Assembly: GCF_963678635.1 (NCBI RefSeq)
Contig: NC_087063.1
Location: forward strand, 66,082,471 to 66,146,470
Direction: 5' to 3'
Length of the DNA stretch: 64,000 nt
Source of the DNA: Symsagittifera roscoffensis
Lineage: Eukaryota; Xenacoelomorpha; Acoela; Convolutidae
This document shows positions 10,019 through 18,424 of the stretch, piece by piece. Under the pieces are notes generated by a model. The model worked only from the letters and a program-made list of their open reading frames with translations, made no database searches and was not told the origin of the DNA. Every line of letters starts with the position of its first letter. The first letter of the stretch is position 1. The translations under genes were made by a program, and so were the position numbers.

Positions 10019-10393
10019 GTCGGGTACATGGGGGTCTTGAGTTGGGCATGAAGGGATCTCAAGTTAGGTGTTCGGGTACGGAACAGGTAAAAGGATCTTA
10101 AAAGTGATTGGCATGACAATTAAATTTTAAATGATTGATGGTGCTAAAACATAAAATGAATCTGCATGCTCTTAGAAAACTTCCAATTGAATTATTTTAG
10201 TAGAACGAAAAGGATAAGGTTTTAACTATAATGGCAGGGGGGTTTTAGGTTAGGAACATAACATTTTAGTCTAAGGATCAAGTTTTATTTTCAGATTGAT
10301 TTGGTAAAGTCAAATTGACTAACCAAATATACTCAACTGAAAGAAAAAAGAAGGTCTTGAACGAACCCACAGTCAAGCAACACTTGAAGAAGC
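10019..10393 (+). other. Non-coding spacer between the two coding blocks
   Basis: About 375 bases with no usable frame. It begins G+C-rich with CTTGAG and CTCAAG motifs (10036, 10058), then becomes A+T-rich. I see no LTR-like repeat and no clear polypurine tract, which argues that the retroelement does not simply end here. Confidence 0.5.
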
Positions 10394-10535
10394 TAATTCT
10401 CAAGTACTCAAGTTGGTACGCTAATTCTCAAGTGGTACGGTAATTCTCAAGTGGTACGGTAATTCTCAAGTGATACGGCAATTCTCAAGTGGTAAGGTAA
10501 TTCTCAAGTGGTACGGTAATTCTCAAGTTGGTACG
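10394..10535. repeat. 19-bp tandem repeat AATTCTCAAGTGGTACGGT
   Basis: Six to seven tandem units of 19 bp with small variants (TGATACGGC, TGGTAAGGT, TTGGTACG). Each contains CTCAAG, the reverse complement of the CTTGAG motif common throughout 1-19.4 kb. It lies just upstream of the first ATG of the second coding block (10566), a placement that suggests a regulatory or internal-leader role, unproven. Confidence 0.93.
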
Positions 10536-10565
10536 TGCGCAAGATCATCCAGATATTTAAAAAAA

Positions 10566-11153
10566 ATGGCAGATCGATTTTGGAAGTCCATGCCCTCGGC
10601 TCTGAAGAGGACCACGCTTGATGAATTATACAGACGCTTGAGGGATCTGGATTACACCCAAGTGGATGAGAGAATGGCTGTGATGCTGAACGCCATCCTC
10701 TAATTGGAAGAGCAGGGTGAATGCAGGGAGTCTGCAACAGAAGCGGTTTTAATGGTCGGCTACACCACTGATGGCATATCCAACCAAGAGCAAACCAGAT
10801 GGCTGTCCTGGAATGTGGGTGGAGGGGTGAGGGGGTTGGACTTGGCGAGGGATCCTGGCTTGAGCAATAACACCGAGTATGGCGCAGGGGAGTTCCCACT
10901 ACCAAACAGACCATCAGCAAGGTCAGCGGGCCAAAACACGAGTAAGACACCCTCTTTGACGCGAGCGCAGCAAACGGAAGAGGCGTATCCTGACCTCAGT
11001 AGTCTGAAAAGAGAACTTGAGAGGACACAGAGGGAGAGGAAAAGGCGAATCGCGACCGGGATCAAGCGAAGCTCGAGAGAGATCAGGCGAATCTGGAGAG
11101 AGATCAGGCGGTCATTGAAAAGGACCAAGCGCGGCGGGAACTCGATATGCTGA
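10566..11153 (+). pseudogene. Start of the second coding block: short ORF, in-frame TAA, coiled coil
   Basis: From ATG 10566 a frame encodes 45 residues (start MADRFWKSMPSALKRTTL), stops at TAA 10701-10703, then stays open in the same frame to 11153. The middle is Gly/Ser-rich. From about 11000 a charged helix starts (SLKRELERTQRERKR); near 11040 the natural reading shifts to the frame that continues into the next ORF, where heptad repeats follow. No known domain. It resembles a structural, coiled-coil N-terminal region; function unknown. The TAA and the shift mark it as broken, or the TAA could be a readthrough site. Confidence 0.55.
11060..11143 (+). repeat. 21-bp repeat encoding heptads (RDQAxLE)
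   Basis: Four 21-bp units starting at 11060, 11081, 11102 and 11123 (GATCAAGCG, GATCAGGCG, GATCAGGCG, GACCAAGCG). In the frame that leads into the ORF at 11147 they encode four consecutive heptads of the type DQAxLER, a textbook coiled-coil register. The repeat is on the DNA level too, so it probably grew by slippage. Confidence 0.85.
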
Positions 11154-11995
11154 ATGCCGAGCACCAGCAAGAACAGAGGGTGCGAGAGAATGCGGCGAAT
11201 TGTGAACAGTTGAAGTCGGAACTTGAGAGAATCCAGCGGCGACAGCGCGAGCTCGACATGCAAACGGGAGCCAGGCCCAAGGAGCGAACGGCCGCCGGTT
11301 CAAGACCAGAGTCACGTATGGAAGTGGATGAGGCTCCCAGATCGAAGGGACGGTTTAACCTTGACAGCGCGGCTCAGGAACACATGAACGAGGGGTTGGA
11401 GGTATGGATACCGACTGAGTCAACGTCCTCCCTGCATGGTTTAGAGACACAACCGATACGCCCATTGATGGACGTCGCACTGCCGGGGTATTTTCCGAGT
11501 TCAACCCCGAGCGGCAGTCAGGTGAGCGGGAGCTCGTCACGTCTGAAAGAATTGAATGAGAGACTACAGCTAAGTAATCGTGAGAGTCCAGAAAGAGTGG
11601 AGTTACCCCCGACTTGGAGGGAGCAACCGATCAGGAGTGTGGTAATCTCAAGTTATAAGAAGAACACAGAGGGCAGGTACCACAGGCACAATCGCATGGA
11701 TTGGAACACAGCACAAAAAGTCAAGAGGGATTGCTTCCATGACGCGGCTTGTGTGGAATACCATACGCAGCCACGTGTACCGGAGGGTACGGTCCAACTA
11801 ATCATAGGGGACAGCCTGCTGCGGGTGCTGACCCGGATTCAGTCGCATTGGCAGACTGGGATCTTGAGTTTCGCTGGAGCTGCAATGCCACATATATTAG
11901 CATCACTTGAGATGCTAGGGATGGCAAGAGTATACACGGTAACTCGAATGATCGGAACTAATGACGTGTCCAGGGGGAGTCAAGGAAGGTTATGA
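11147..11995 (+). CDS. SGNH/GDSL hydrolase-like protein, N-terminal part (blocks I-III)
   Basis: 282 codons. The first ~60 residues continue the coiled coil; a disordered Ser/Pro/Glu-rich stretch follows to about residue 190. Then an SGNH-hydrolase domain begins: block I QLIIGDSLLRVL (about residues 220-231, nucleophile Ser in GDSL), block II SFAGAAMP (Gly, oxyanion hole), block III RMIGTNDVSRG (Asn, oxyanion hole). SGNH enzymes are esterases or lipases on varied substrates. The frame ends at 11995, four bases past the start of the next frame; the reading shifts within a G run near 11970-11980, so the catalytic domain is split by a one-base indel. Substrate unknown. Its place behind a retroelement pol is unusual. 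Confidence 0.75.
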   Translation: MLNAEHQQEQRVRENAANCEQLKSELERIQRRQRELDMQTGARPKERTAAGSRPESRMEVDEAPRSKGRFNLDSAAQEHMNEGLEVWIPTESTSSLHGLETQPIRPLMDVALPGYFPSSTPSGSQVSGSSSRLKELNERLQLSNRESPERVELPPTWREQPIRSVVISSYKKNTEGRYHRHNRMDWNTAQKVKRDCFHDAACVEYHTQPRVPEGTVQLIIGDSLLRVLTRIQSHWQTGILSFAGAAMPHILASLEMLGMARVYTVTRMIGTNDVSRGSQGRL

Positions 11996-12507
11996 GAGTA
12001 CATGACAAGACGAGCTGCATCCTTGAGGAGTTACGGATTCAAATGGATCCTGCCATACTCACAGTGTGTACCGTCCCCTACAATATGAAGGCTGACCAAC
12101 ACGCGATGGAAATGAATACGAAGGTACGGAACCTGAACGAAGTAGTCAGGCAAATACACCAGAGGAGTGTCCTTCCCATTGGATTGCTGGATGTAGCCGA
12201 GCAAATGGAGCGAGCTGCCTTCCCCGACGATGCATCCTCAGACGGAATCCATTTTGACAGGCCTAGGGGAGTGGAATGGTTGAATGACGTTTTCCAAAGG
12301 CACATAAGTGCGTTGGAGGCAGACTTGCTGGAGACGGCCCAATTCACATTCGGACCACCTCCAAATCCCCCTTTCCTCGCCTCAAGAACTCTATCCAGTC
12401 GCCTGGGGGCGAGGGTCGATTCTAGAGACAGCTCGAGAAGTAGCCGGACCAGATTACCGGGTGCCGCACCGATGGAGGCCGAGGATCAACACCCCAGAGT
12501 TCGGTAG
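11992..12507 (+). CDS. SGNH/GDSL hydrolase-like protein, C-terminal part (block V)
   Basis: 171 codons continuing the same fold: strand-helix pattern (PAILTVCTVPYN; PIGLLDVAEQ) and block V SDGIHFDRPRG (about residues 82-92) with the catalytic Asp and His spaced DxxH. Blocks I, II, III and V of the family are thus all present across the two frames, in order and at normal distances for a domain of about 190 residues. After the domain comes a Pro/Ser/Arg-rich tail. It ends at 12507 where the following frame begins with one base of overlap; the natural chain probably continues into it. Confidence 0.75.
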   Translation: MRVHDKTSCILEELRIQMDPAILTVCTVPYNMKADQHAMEMNTKVRNLNEVVRQIHQRSVLPIGLLDVAEQMERAAFPDDASSDGIHFDRPRGVEWLNDVFQRHISALEADLLETAQFTFGPPPNPPFLASRTLSSRLGARVDSRDSSRSSRTRLPGAAPMEAEDQHPRVR

Positions 12508-13910
12508 TGTCCTCGGTGGTAGTGGTAGAGAGCAAGAGGGTGGAGAGACCGGCGGAGACAAGCCGGTCGAGATATCTGGAGAATGTAACGGAGTTGGACT
12601 CGGAAGACCTGGAATGTAGACAAGAGTTGGCGGAAGCTCTGGGCCTCGAGCGCGTGTCACACGAGGACTTAAGTAGACACCAGTGCGTGGACTGGTTGAA
12701 GGCTCACAAGACGCATTTCTCAAGAGCGAGAATAATGGAGACGGCGGATCTGACTGGGATTCCCACAAGATCAGTCATGGGACCTATCAACTACAGACCT
12801 CTCAAGTTGCTGGGGAGTCCGGGACTCATAGTGGAGCCCCCTAAGCACCGAACGAGCATTGCCAGAATCAGGTTGGCAACTCCAGCGCAGTTGAGGGTGG
12901 TGGACAAACTATTGGACCAAAGAGAAATGGAACTGCCAGATGCCGCTTACGAAGGTACGAGATTTGCGGACGACCCTAGATACGGGAAACCCTGCGGGAA
13001 CGCCCAATTGGCCAAGACCTTGGCAGTTTACGACCGAGCAAAATCCAGCTGCCGCCAAGTTGTTCTGGCCGGAGACTTTGATATACTCGCCCTGGTTGTC
13101 GCGATAAAATCGGAGATGCCTTGCGAGCCCGAGCTACTACTATTTGCAGGAATGAATGACCACCTGCATGCGACTGGTTTTCTTGAGCAACTCAAGGGCG
13201 ATGAGCCGGCGCCAAAGAAAATCTGGGAAGCTATCCAGACGTTATTTGCAGCAATGAATGAGGTGCAGGAGAACGTCGCCTCACGATTTGGATCTAAGAC
13301 AAGAGTGGTGTTCACGACGTCCCCCGGGTACGCGAGCATGCCTCCCGCTCTGCAGATTGTGTATGCGGTTCTGATCTTAATAGCCGAGGGGAATACATGG
13401 CGGATCCTGATGGCAGCTCCCAATCGAGAGTTGGATCCGACGAACTTGAGGCTTCGCAGGTCAGAACTGGCGGCGGCGTGGGCGGATGTGTCCCACGCGT
13501 TGAGGGGCTTCTATGAGTTAGCAGACATCCTCATTGTATTGGATGAAGTCTTCTTGCTAGAGATATCGAACTTCGCCAGACAACTCAAGTTCAGTCCGGC
13601 TATAGGGGAAGACCACCCAATAATAAGTCACTTGACGGCCAGCCTGTGGTTTCGAAGTATGGATTTGACCATCACGAGCTCCACCAGTAAGTCAAGGGGA
13701 CCAAGTAAAGAAAGAAAAAATGTGGCTGCAACAGAGAAGATACTGGAGTCGATGGTGTACCGACCGACGCAAGAAAGAGGCAGGTGGCCGTTCCTAACAC
13801 CAAGGCTAGAAAACGGCACAGAGAATACAAAGGAGAATACCCCACCTCTTGTGAAGCAATCTGGAGTTTCCTTGAGAAGCAGTTGGAAGTGGCCGAGAGT
13901 AGGGAGATGA
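12507..13910 (+). CDS. Unknown protein with a second, degenerate SGNH-like domain
   Basis: 467 codons from an in-frame GTG; probably fed from the previous frame. Residues about 25-75 are helical and acidic. From about residue 185 the order resembles an SGNH fold: a strand plus turn VVLAGDFDIL where GDS would be expected, and LLLFAGMNDHLH matching block III (GxND). The nucleophile position appears to be Phe rather than Ser and no clear DxxH block follows, so this would be an inactive or repurposed homologue, possibly a duplicate of the upstream domain. This is an inference from motif order only. The frame goes out of register near 13857 and ends at 13910. Confidence 0.5.
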   Translation: MSSVVVVESKRVERPAETSRSRYLENVTELDSEDLECRQELAEALGLERVSHEDLSRHQCVDWLKAHKTHFSRARIMETADLTGIPTRSVMGPINYRPLKLLGSPGLIVEPPKHRTSIARIRLATPAQLRVVDKLLDQREMELPDAAYEGTRFADDPRYGKPCGNAQLAKTLAVYDRAKSSCRQVVLAGDFDILALVVAIKSEMPCEPELLLFAGMNDHLHATGFLEQLKGDEPAPKKIWEAIQTLFAAMNEVQENVASRFGSKTRVVFTTSPGYASMPPALQIVYAVLILIAEGNTWRILMAAPNRELDPTNLRLRRSELAAAWADVSHALRGFYELADILIVLDEVFLLEISNFARQLKFSPAIGEDHPIISHLTASLWFRSMDLTITSSTSKSRGPSKERKNVAATEKILESMVYRPTQERGRWPFLTPRLENGTENTKENTPPLVKQSGVSLRSSWKWPRVGR

Positions 13911-14020
13911 CGGTGACCAGGTTCGGCAGAGCTGCAAAAGAGGTTACAATCGGGTGATTCTGGAGGGAGCACGCAAAGGGCGAGCTGAAGACAAGAAAAG
14001 ATCACGAGATTCTCAAGTTC

Positions 14021-14824
14021 TTGAGTCCTTGTTGGGAGAAGGATTTCATGGCTGGAGTGTTTGGTGCAAAGGAGACAATTTTTGGAGCCTTTGTACAAAA
14101 AATACTGAGCATGCCTATCAGCTTGTTGTTGGCACTGTACCTAGTTTACCCAAGGTACCTATTCAACATGGGTACAGCGTATATGTTCATTCGGGGTGTG
14201 GAAACCCTACGGATTGACGGATATCTGGCACTGGTGCTCCTGACCCATGGTGAGCTGCTGTCATTTCACCGACTAACGAAATATGGGGAGCCCCTGTCGA
14301 TGGGGAAAACCCACTCGAGCATAGACACCTACTCATATAAATGTGCTGCGGGACTAAAGACGCTGCTGTTGGAGTATCTCCTGATGCAGAATCGACATAT
14401 GACTGACGAGGAAAAGAATCCGAAAACGAAAGACGAATGGAGACAAGTGAATGGTGGCATGCCTCTGTTGACAGACATGTGCCTGGCGAGGAGATCGGAC
14501 CCAATGGGGATAATTCGGGGGCTGGAGGAGGTCGTAACCTGCATTTACGGACCAGCTGTAACATACGCGTTTCCAGATCCTCTAGTGACGGCTTACCGCA
14601 ACTCCGTGACACATTTGAGCTTGATAAGTGTGTTGGATGGGACGGCGCTCAACTGGTGTCAGCAAGAGGTGCTGAGAGCGCAAATTAGTAACACGGTACT
14701 CTTTGGAAAAGTGAAAGATCCCGAGCTGAGGGTATACAATTTCCGAGGCCAACTGCAGTGCAGGTTGGGGGGGGGGGGGAACGTGAAGGCCCCATCGAAA
14801 CTTATCCCAAGTTCTGGAACTTGA
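14021..14824 (+). CDS. Unknown protein with hydrophobic segment (C-terminal continuation)
   Basis: 267 codons in this frame, though readable protein sequence extends upstream to about 13860 through a TGA at 13957-13959 (the position reads as Trp context). A hydrophobic segment near residues 25-45 (SMPISLLLALYLVYP) could be a membrane span or a buried helix. The rest is mixed helix and loop, with no motif I recognise. At a run of 13 G residues (14767-14779) the reading passes into the next frame, and this one ends with about 20 out-of-frame residues at 14824. It looks like one more piece of a single long chain. Confidence 0.5.
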   Translation: MSPCWEKDFMAGVFGAKETIFGAFVQKILSMPISLLLALYLVYPRYLFNMGTAYMFIRGVETLRIDGYLALVLLTHGELLSFHRLTKYGEPLSMGKTHSSIDTYSYKCAAGLKTLLLEYLLMQNRHMTDEEKNPKTKDEWRQVNGGMPLLTDMCLARRSDPMGIIRGLEEVVTCIYGPAVTYAFPDPLVTAYRNSVTHLSLISVLDGTALNWCQQEVLRAQISNTVLFGKVKDPELRVYNFRGQLQCRLGGGGNVKAPSKLIPSSGT

Positions 14825-15570
14825 ATCCCCTGACGGCGAGTGGACAAGAGGTCTTGAGGATTCCCGCGTGGAAGAAGAGCTTCGAGTTGGTGAAAAGGGA
14901 GCTAGAGGCAATACTAGAGAAGGAAATCTTGCCAGCAACCATTCCCGAGTTCCCAACGGTCAGCAGAATGACCCTGGGAATGAACAGTTCCCTAGTAGTC
15001 CCATCCCTTTTCGCGAGAGCAGCGGCGGAGAGGCAGCAAAGGGAATTTACCGATGGCTGGGATCCCCTATTCATCGGCTACACCGCAGCGGTCTATTTTC
15101 ACACTTGTGATATAAAAATAAACTCCTGGACGACTCAAGCGAAGAAGATGAGAGGCTCAATGCCCCCAAAATTCGAGGTGCGAGAGATCTTGAGAACAAC
15201 GCTTGATCGGGCGGGTTCGGAGAATATGTTACCGGTGTGGGACGATGGCAGGATGATTGTAGAAGATGGACACATTGCGCTAAAAGACGAAATGAAGTTT
15301 GCCACAAGAAAATACCGGGCGCCTTGTGGACTGGAACAGGTGGAGATGAGACAGGAAGGGGAGGAGCTGGATGCAGCAGGCCCCCTGTATGTGGCTCTGA
15401 CGGAGTACAAGAAATCAGATCCAACGACACCATCACGCCTGTCGGTGGGCACCCCTGGAGACAAAAGAAGCGGCCCTGTGGAAGATCGGTTCAGGAGGAT
15501 ACTTGAGAGAAGGAGAGTCGAGTCAGTAGAGGAAAGCATGGATGAGACTATCAGTGAGGCAGGAGAGTAG
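14758..15570 (+). CDS. Unknown protein, piece after the G13 run
   Basis: 270 codons that continue the previous piece through the G run (14767-14779). Visible features are only general: an amphipathic N-terminal half (KSFELVKRELEAILEKEILP), a possible globular middle (DGWDPLFIGYTAAVYFHTCD), and an acidic, Arg/Glu-rich C terminus (RRILERRRVESVEE). Ends at TAG 15568-15570, after which the same frame stays open to 17115 apart from two more TAG codons. Unknown function. Confidence 0.5.
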   Translation: MQVGGGGEREGPIETYPKFWNLNPLTASGQEVLRIPAWKKSFELVKRELEAILEKEILPATIPEFPTVSRMTLGMNSSLVVPSLFARAAAERQQREFTDGWDPLFIGYTAAVYFHTCDIKINSWTTQAKKMRGSMPPKFEVREILRTTLDRAGSENMLPVWDDGRMIVEDGHIALKDEMKFATRKYRAPCGLEQVEMRQEGEELDAAGPLYVALTEYKKSDPTTPSRLSVGTPGDKRSGPVEDRFRRILERRRVESVEESMDETISEAGE

Positions 15571-16170
15571 ATGGAAGTGGGGAACACGCCTGAACCAAAA
15601 CCAGCAGAGGAGGACTTCACCACTCAAGAACTGTTGAAAGATCTGAGCGGAGAATATTGGGCAGACAGTGCCACGCCACCTCTGACCTCATCTCCCCGCA
15701 AGAACCTAGAGTTGCCACTGGCGAGCGAGACTTCCAACATGGGAATGATGATCTTGAGTGCAGAAGAAAGAGAAAAGAATACCTTCGAGGGAAACAAGAC
15801 CATGTTCCTAGGGACTCTAGATGAGAACGCTTGGCGAGAATTCTTGAGAGATTTTAATCGAGAGGTGAATAGCGAGATCACACTAGACAATTTCAAAGAC
15901 GAACTGTGGGACACGGTGGTGAAGTTTGGAGAACTTGTCCTGATGGGAACAGGTCTGGATGAAAAAGCAAGAGGAGAGCTGCTGAGCAAGATGGTCGAAT
16001 TGAGAAAGGCGCCAGTGAAGACCAAAGAAGACGAATATAAAGACAGCTCTACTCTGAAACAGAAAACTGTCAATAAAATGATTGAAGGTGTAAGGGGGGA
16101 TAAGGTCGAGACTTGTTATATAATTGAAAGTACTAATATTCCTAAGGCTCGAGCAGGGGGGAGGCAATAG
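15571..16170 (+). CDS. Unknown acidic protein, same frame after a TAG
   Basis: ATG immediately after the preceding TAG (TAGATG), 199 codons, ending with TAG 16168-16170. Rich in Glu/Lys, with a helical centre (TLDENAWREFLRDFN, TLDNFKDELWDTVVKF). No recognised domain. Because it is in the same frame as its neighbours, it may be a middle section of one longer protein separated by stop codons, or a separate product made by reinitiation at the adjacent ATG. Confidence 0.5.
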   Translation: MEVGNTPEPKPAEEDFTTQELLKDLSGEYWADSATPPLTSSPRKNLELPLASETSNMGMMILSAEEREKNTFEGNKTMFLGTLDENAWREFLRDFNREVNSEITLDNFKDELWDTVVKFGELVLMGTGLDEKARGELLSKMVELRKAPVKTKEDEYKDSSTLKQKTVNKMIEGVRGDKVETCYIIESTNIPKARAGGRQ

Positions 16171-16344
16171 TTGGAAGGGTTGGATGGAGACAAGGCAACG
16201 CCCCCAAGTAAAGACGTGAAGTCTTGGAAGAGAAAGAGAGAGGTAGAAGGGTTGGGTAGTCCTTCGGCGGATGCAGTCTCAGAGAGAAACCTGAGAGAGA
16301 CGGCCCCCATGGTTCTGGCACGATGGAAGACAGCAGCCTACTAG
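16171..16344 (+). pseudogene. Short open segment between two TAG codons
   Basis: 57 codons in the same frame as the ORFs on both sides, without its own ATG near the start. Lys/Arg/Ser-rich. It ends at TAG 16342-16344. Best read as a section of the same long chain. Confidence 0.4.
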
Positions 16345-16365
16345 AGTAGCTACGAACCAAGGAAA

Positions 16366-17115
16366 TTGCTCGAGTTAGAAAGAGAGATGGAGGTTCCCAC
16401 CAACTTGACAACGGTAGAAGACTTCAAGCCTCAGAGGACGAAGATGAAACGAGGTTCGACGAGCGGGCAGACATGGGAAGTAGACGTTGGCAAAGAATGG
16501 GTCTCAAATGAACACCAGGCCACTGGGAAGCAAGTAACTAGTGATCCTCTTGAGAAGAATAAAACGAGGAACACCTCCCGGCCGTGGTGGGTGGCCCTGG
16601 AAACATTGAATGAACTGGAAGACTGCCTAAAGGAACTCGACAGTGGAGTGTCACGCAAGCGATGCAACTGGGCTACCCAGCAGAAGGCTGAGATTAACAA
16701 ATTAGAATTGGGGAGCCAACTGAAGAGAACTTGGCAGAACTTGTTAAGGGATCATTTTGAAGAAGCGATGAGGACATCCTCATCGGCGTCGCCGTTGATG
16801 GCGAATCCCTTCGTTAGAACAGCGGGACAATTGATGTTCGCGTGGAGCCTGGTAGGAATAGAATTAGAAACGCTGACCTCGCATGACAAGTTGAAGTTGG
16901 GTGGAAAAAGTCTAGAAATATATCAGACATTGATGCAACACATTGCTAGGGATAACTCAGGCTTGAGCCTGGCAAGGAGGAAATACGCTCCTTGTTTCTT
17001 GAGGTGGATAATGTCGTTGATGACTGACAGCACCATCCTAGCATGTCAACAAAGAGCAATCGGGAGTAAAGCAGTGGAACGGAAAGTCTCAGCAGTCATC
17101 TTTAATGCATACTAG
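16366..17115 (+). CDS. Unknown helical protein
   Basis: 249 codons in the same frame, ending at TAG 17113-17115. The N-terminal third is charged; from about residue 75 there is a predicted helical body (ETLNELEDCLKELDSG, LGSQLKRTWQNLLRDHFEEA, KSLEIYQTLMQHIARD). There are several Cys and Trp residues but no metal-binding spacing. No family recognised. The reading shifts frame at its end, where the next piece continues. Confidence 0.5.
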   Translation: MLELEREMEVPTNLTTVEDFKPQRTKMKRGSTSGQTWEVDVGKEWVSNEHQATGKQVTSDPLEKNKTRNTSRPWWVALETLNELEDCLKELDSGVSRKRCNWATQQKAEINKLELGSQLKRTWQNLLRDHFEEAMRTSSSASPLMANPFVRTAGQLMFAWSLVGIELETLTSHDKLKLGGKSLEIYQTLMQHIARDNSGLSLARRKYAPCFLRWIMSLMTDSTILACQQRAIGSKAVERKVSAVIFNAY

Positions 17116-17447
17116 AGTACTGGGATAGAAAAGGAGGATGGTTCCAGGCAGTCTCTAGAGAGCCACAGGAAGTTAGACGAGATACGGAGATTCTACAACA
17201 AAAATTTGAGGAGAGACACGACGTGCACCGTAACTTGGCCTCGTCAGGAGAATACTTGAAACCCAATAAGAAGGGAGAATACCAGTATGTGTCTGGAGTG
17301 ATGGGGATGGCGTACAACCCTTTCCTGGACTCGGAAGCCGGATTCGCTCACAGGAACTACGAGGTGGCGGAGCTACTAAAGTTTTGGACAGAGAAGATAG
17401 TGGAAATAGACACAGTAGAGAGAGAGAGAGACCGACCTTGGGTTTGA
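17115..17447 (+). pseudogene. Unknown, shifted continuation piece
   Basis: Open without a start codon in a third frame from about 17115. The sequence EYWDRKGGWFQAVSREP onward reads as a coherent acidic/aromatic protein segment and joins the previous piece better than that frame's own end. It stops at 17447 just after an (AG)n run at 17408-17422, the likely site of the next slip into the frame that opens at 17384. Confidence 0.45.
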
Positions 17448-18424
17448 TTCTCGAGAAAACACCAGAGGTGATAAGCGTGCCGCGCTCACGTAAAAGAGTC
17501 GAGCTGAAGATGGGTAGCGGGAATGGCACGTTGGTCACGAATCTGGGAGTGGTGTGGAAATTGCTGAGGCCCTCCTGGTGTCCAAATCCCCATGCGAGCC
17601 TGATCGAGGAGGTCACGGAGCGAGTGAGGTTAGCACCGGCGGAGGACGAAGATCTGGCAACATTGAGTATAGTGCACAAGCTGATCTTGCCTCAGGTGAA
17701 GGAGTCAAGCGAAGCGACGAGTAAACTAGGGTCGGTGAAGAAAATGGAGCCGGGTAATTGTCTTGACTCGACGTGTGGAAATGGCGAGCACACCTGTGAT
17801 GGACGGTCATGCGTTAGGATACAGTCCTTCCGAAAAGAAGACCTAGTCACCTGGTTTGAAGGCATCACAGAGAGGGAGAAGAGTGAAGTACAGATAGTGG
17901 CTGAGTGTTACGCGAGTACCACGGTGAATATAGCAACAGCTCTGGGATTCTTCTCGAGAATGTGCAGTCTGCAGTCACTGGAGAGGCTAGAGTCTGAACA
18001 CCACTTGGTGACCGCGTTGAGTGTGGATTCATGGCCCGGGGTGTTGCAGGTAAACCAGAAACATATCAAGAGCTGGAAGGTTGGACTTGACGCTGAAATG
18101 GGATTTCCTATGAGGGAAGCCTATGGTCTGCCTCTAAATGCGAAGTCCTTAGTGGGGTCAGTGATGGCCAACCTATGCGGCAGCCACTATCCATTGCACA
18201 TGGAGATGGTGGGGGTATCCAGCCAAAGGGTATTAATAGACAAGGCCTTCTCAGTGCCCAAGTGTGTAAGACTGGCTCGGATGTCGCATCACTCACACAG
18301 GTTGTTGAGGAAAATCCGAGGGACAGTGCCGAGAGAAGAGAGGGATGACTTGAGTGAAATCTGGGGGAAGAACTTTTGGGTTTGGAAAGTGAAAACACAA
18401 GTGACCACGAGAGACAAAACGTGA
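17384..18424 (+). CDS. Unknown protein with Cys cluster
   Basis: 346 codons; meaningful sequence starts after the AG run at about 17425. Around residues 122-141 is a short Cys cluster, CLDSTCGNGEHTCDGRSC (spacing C-X4-C-X6-C-X4-C), which could bind zinc or form disulfides. The rest is alternating helix and strand with no known motif. It ends at 18424; the last ~15 residues overlap the next frame and the true crossover is not clear. Unknown function. Confidence 0.5.
   Translation: MDREDSGNRHSRERERPTLGLILEKTPEVISVPRSRKRVELKMGSGNGTLVTNLGVVWKLLRPSWCPNPHASLIEEVTERVRLAPAEDEDLATLSIVHKLILPQVKESSEATSKLGSVKKMEPGNCLDSTCGNGEHTCDGRSCVRIQSFRKEDLVTWFEGITEREKSEVQIVAECYASTTVNIATALGFFSRMCSLQSLERLESEHHLVTALSVDSWPGVLQVNQKHIKSWKVGLDAEMGFPMREAYGLPLNAKSLVGSVMANLCGSHYPLHMEMVGVSSQRVLIDKAFSVPKCVRLARMSHHSHRLLRKIRGTVPREERDDLSEIWGKNFWVWKVKTQVTTRDKT

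Noticed and set aside
10394-10535. CRISPR-like array
   Set aside because: Units are contiguous without unique spacers, and the context is eukaryotic.
1570-11995. ATGA stop-start overlaps (1570, 9860, 11992) as a coupled-translation system
   Set aside because: In each case a one-base indel near a homopolymer explains the overlap, and the protein domain runs through the joint.
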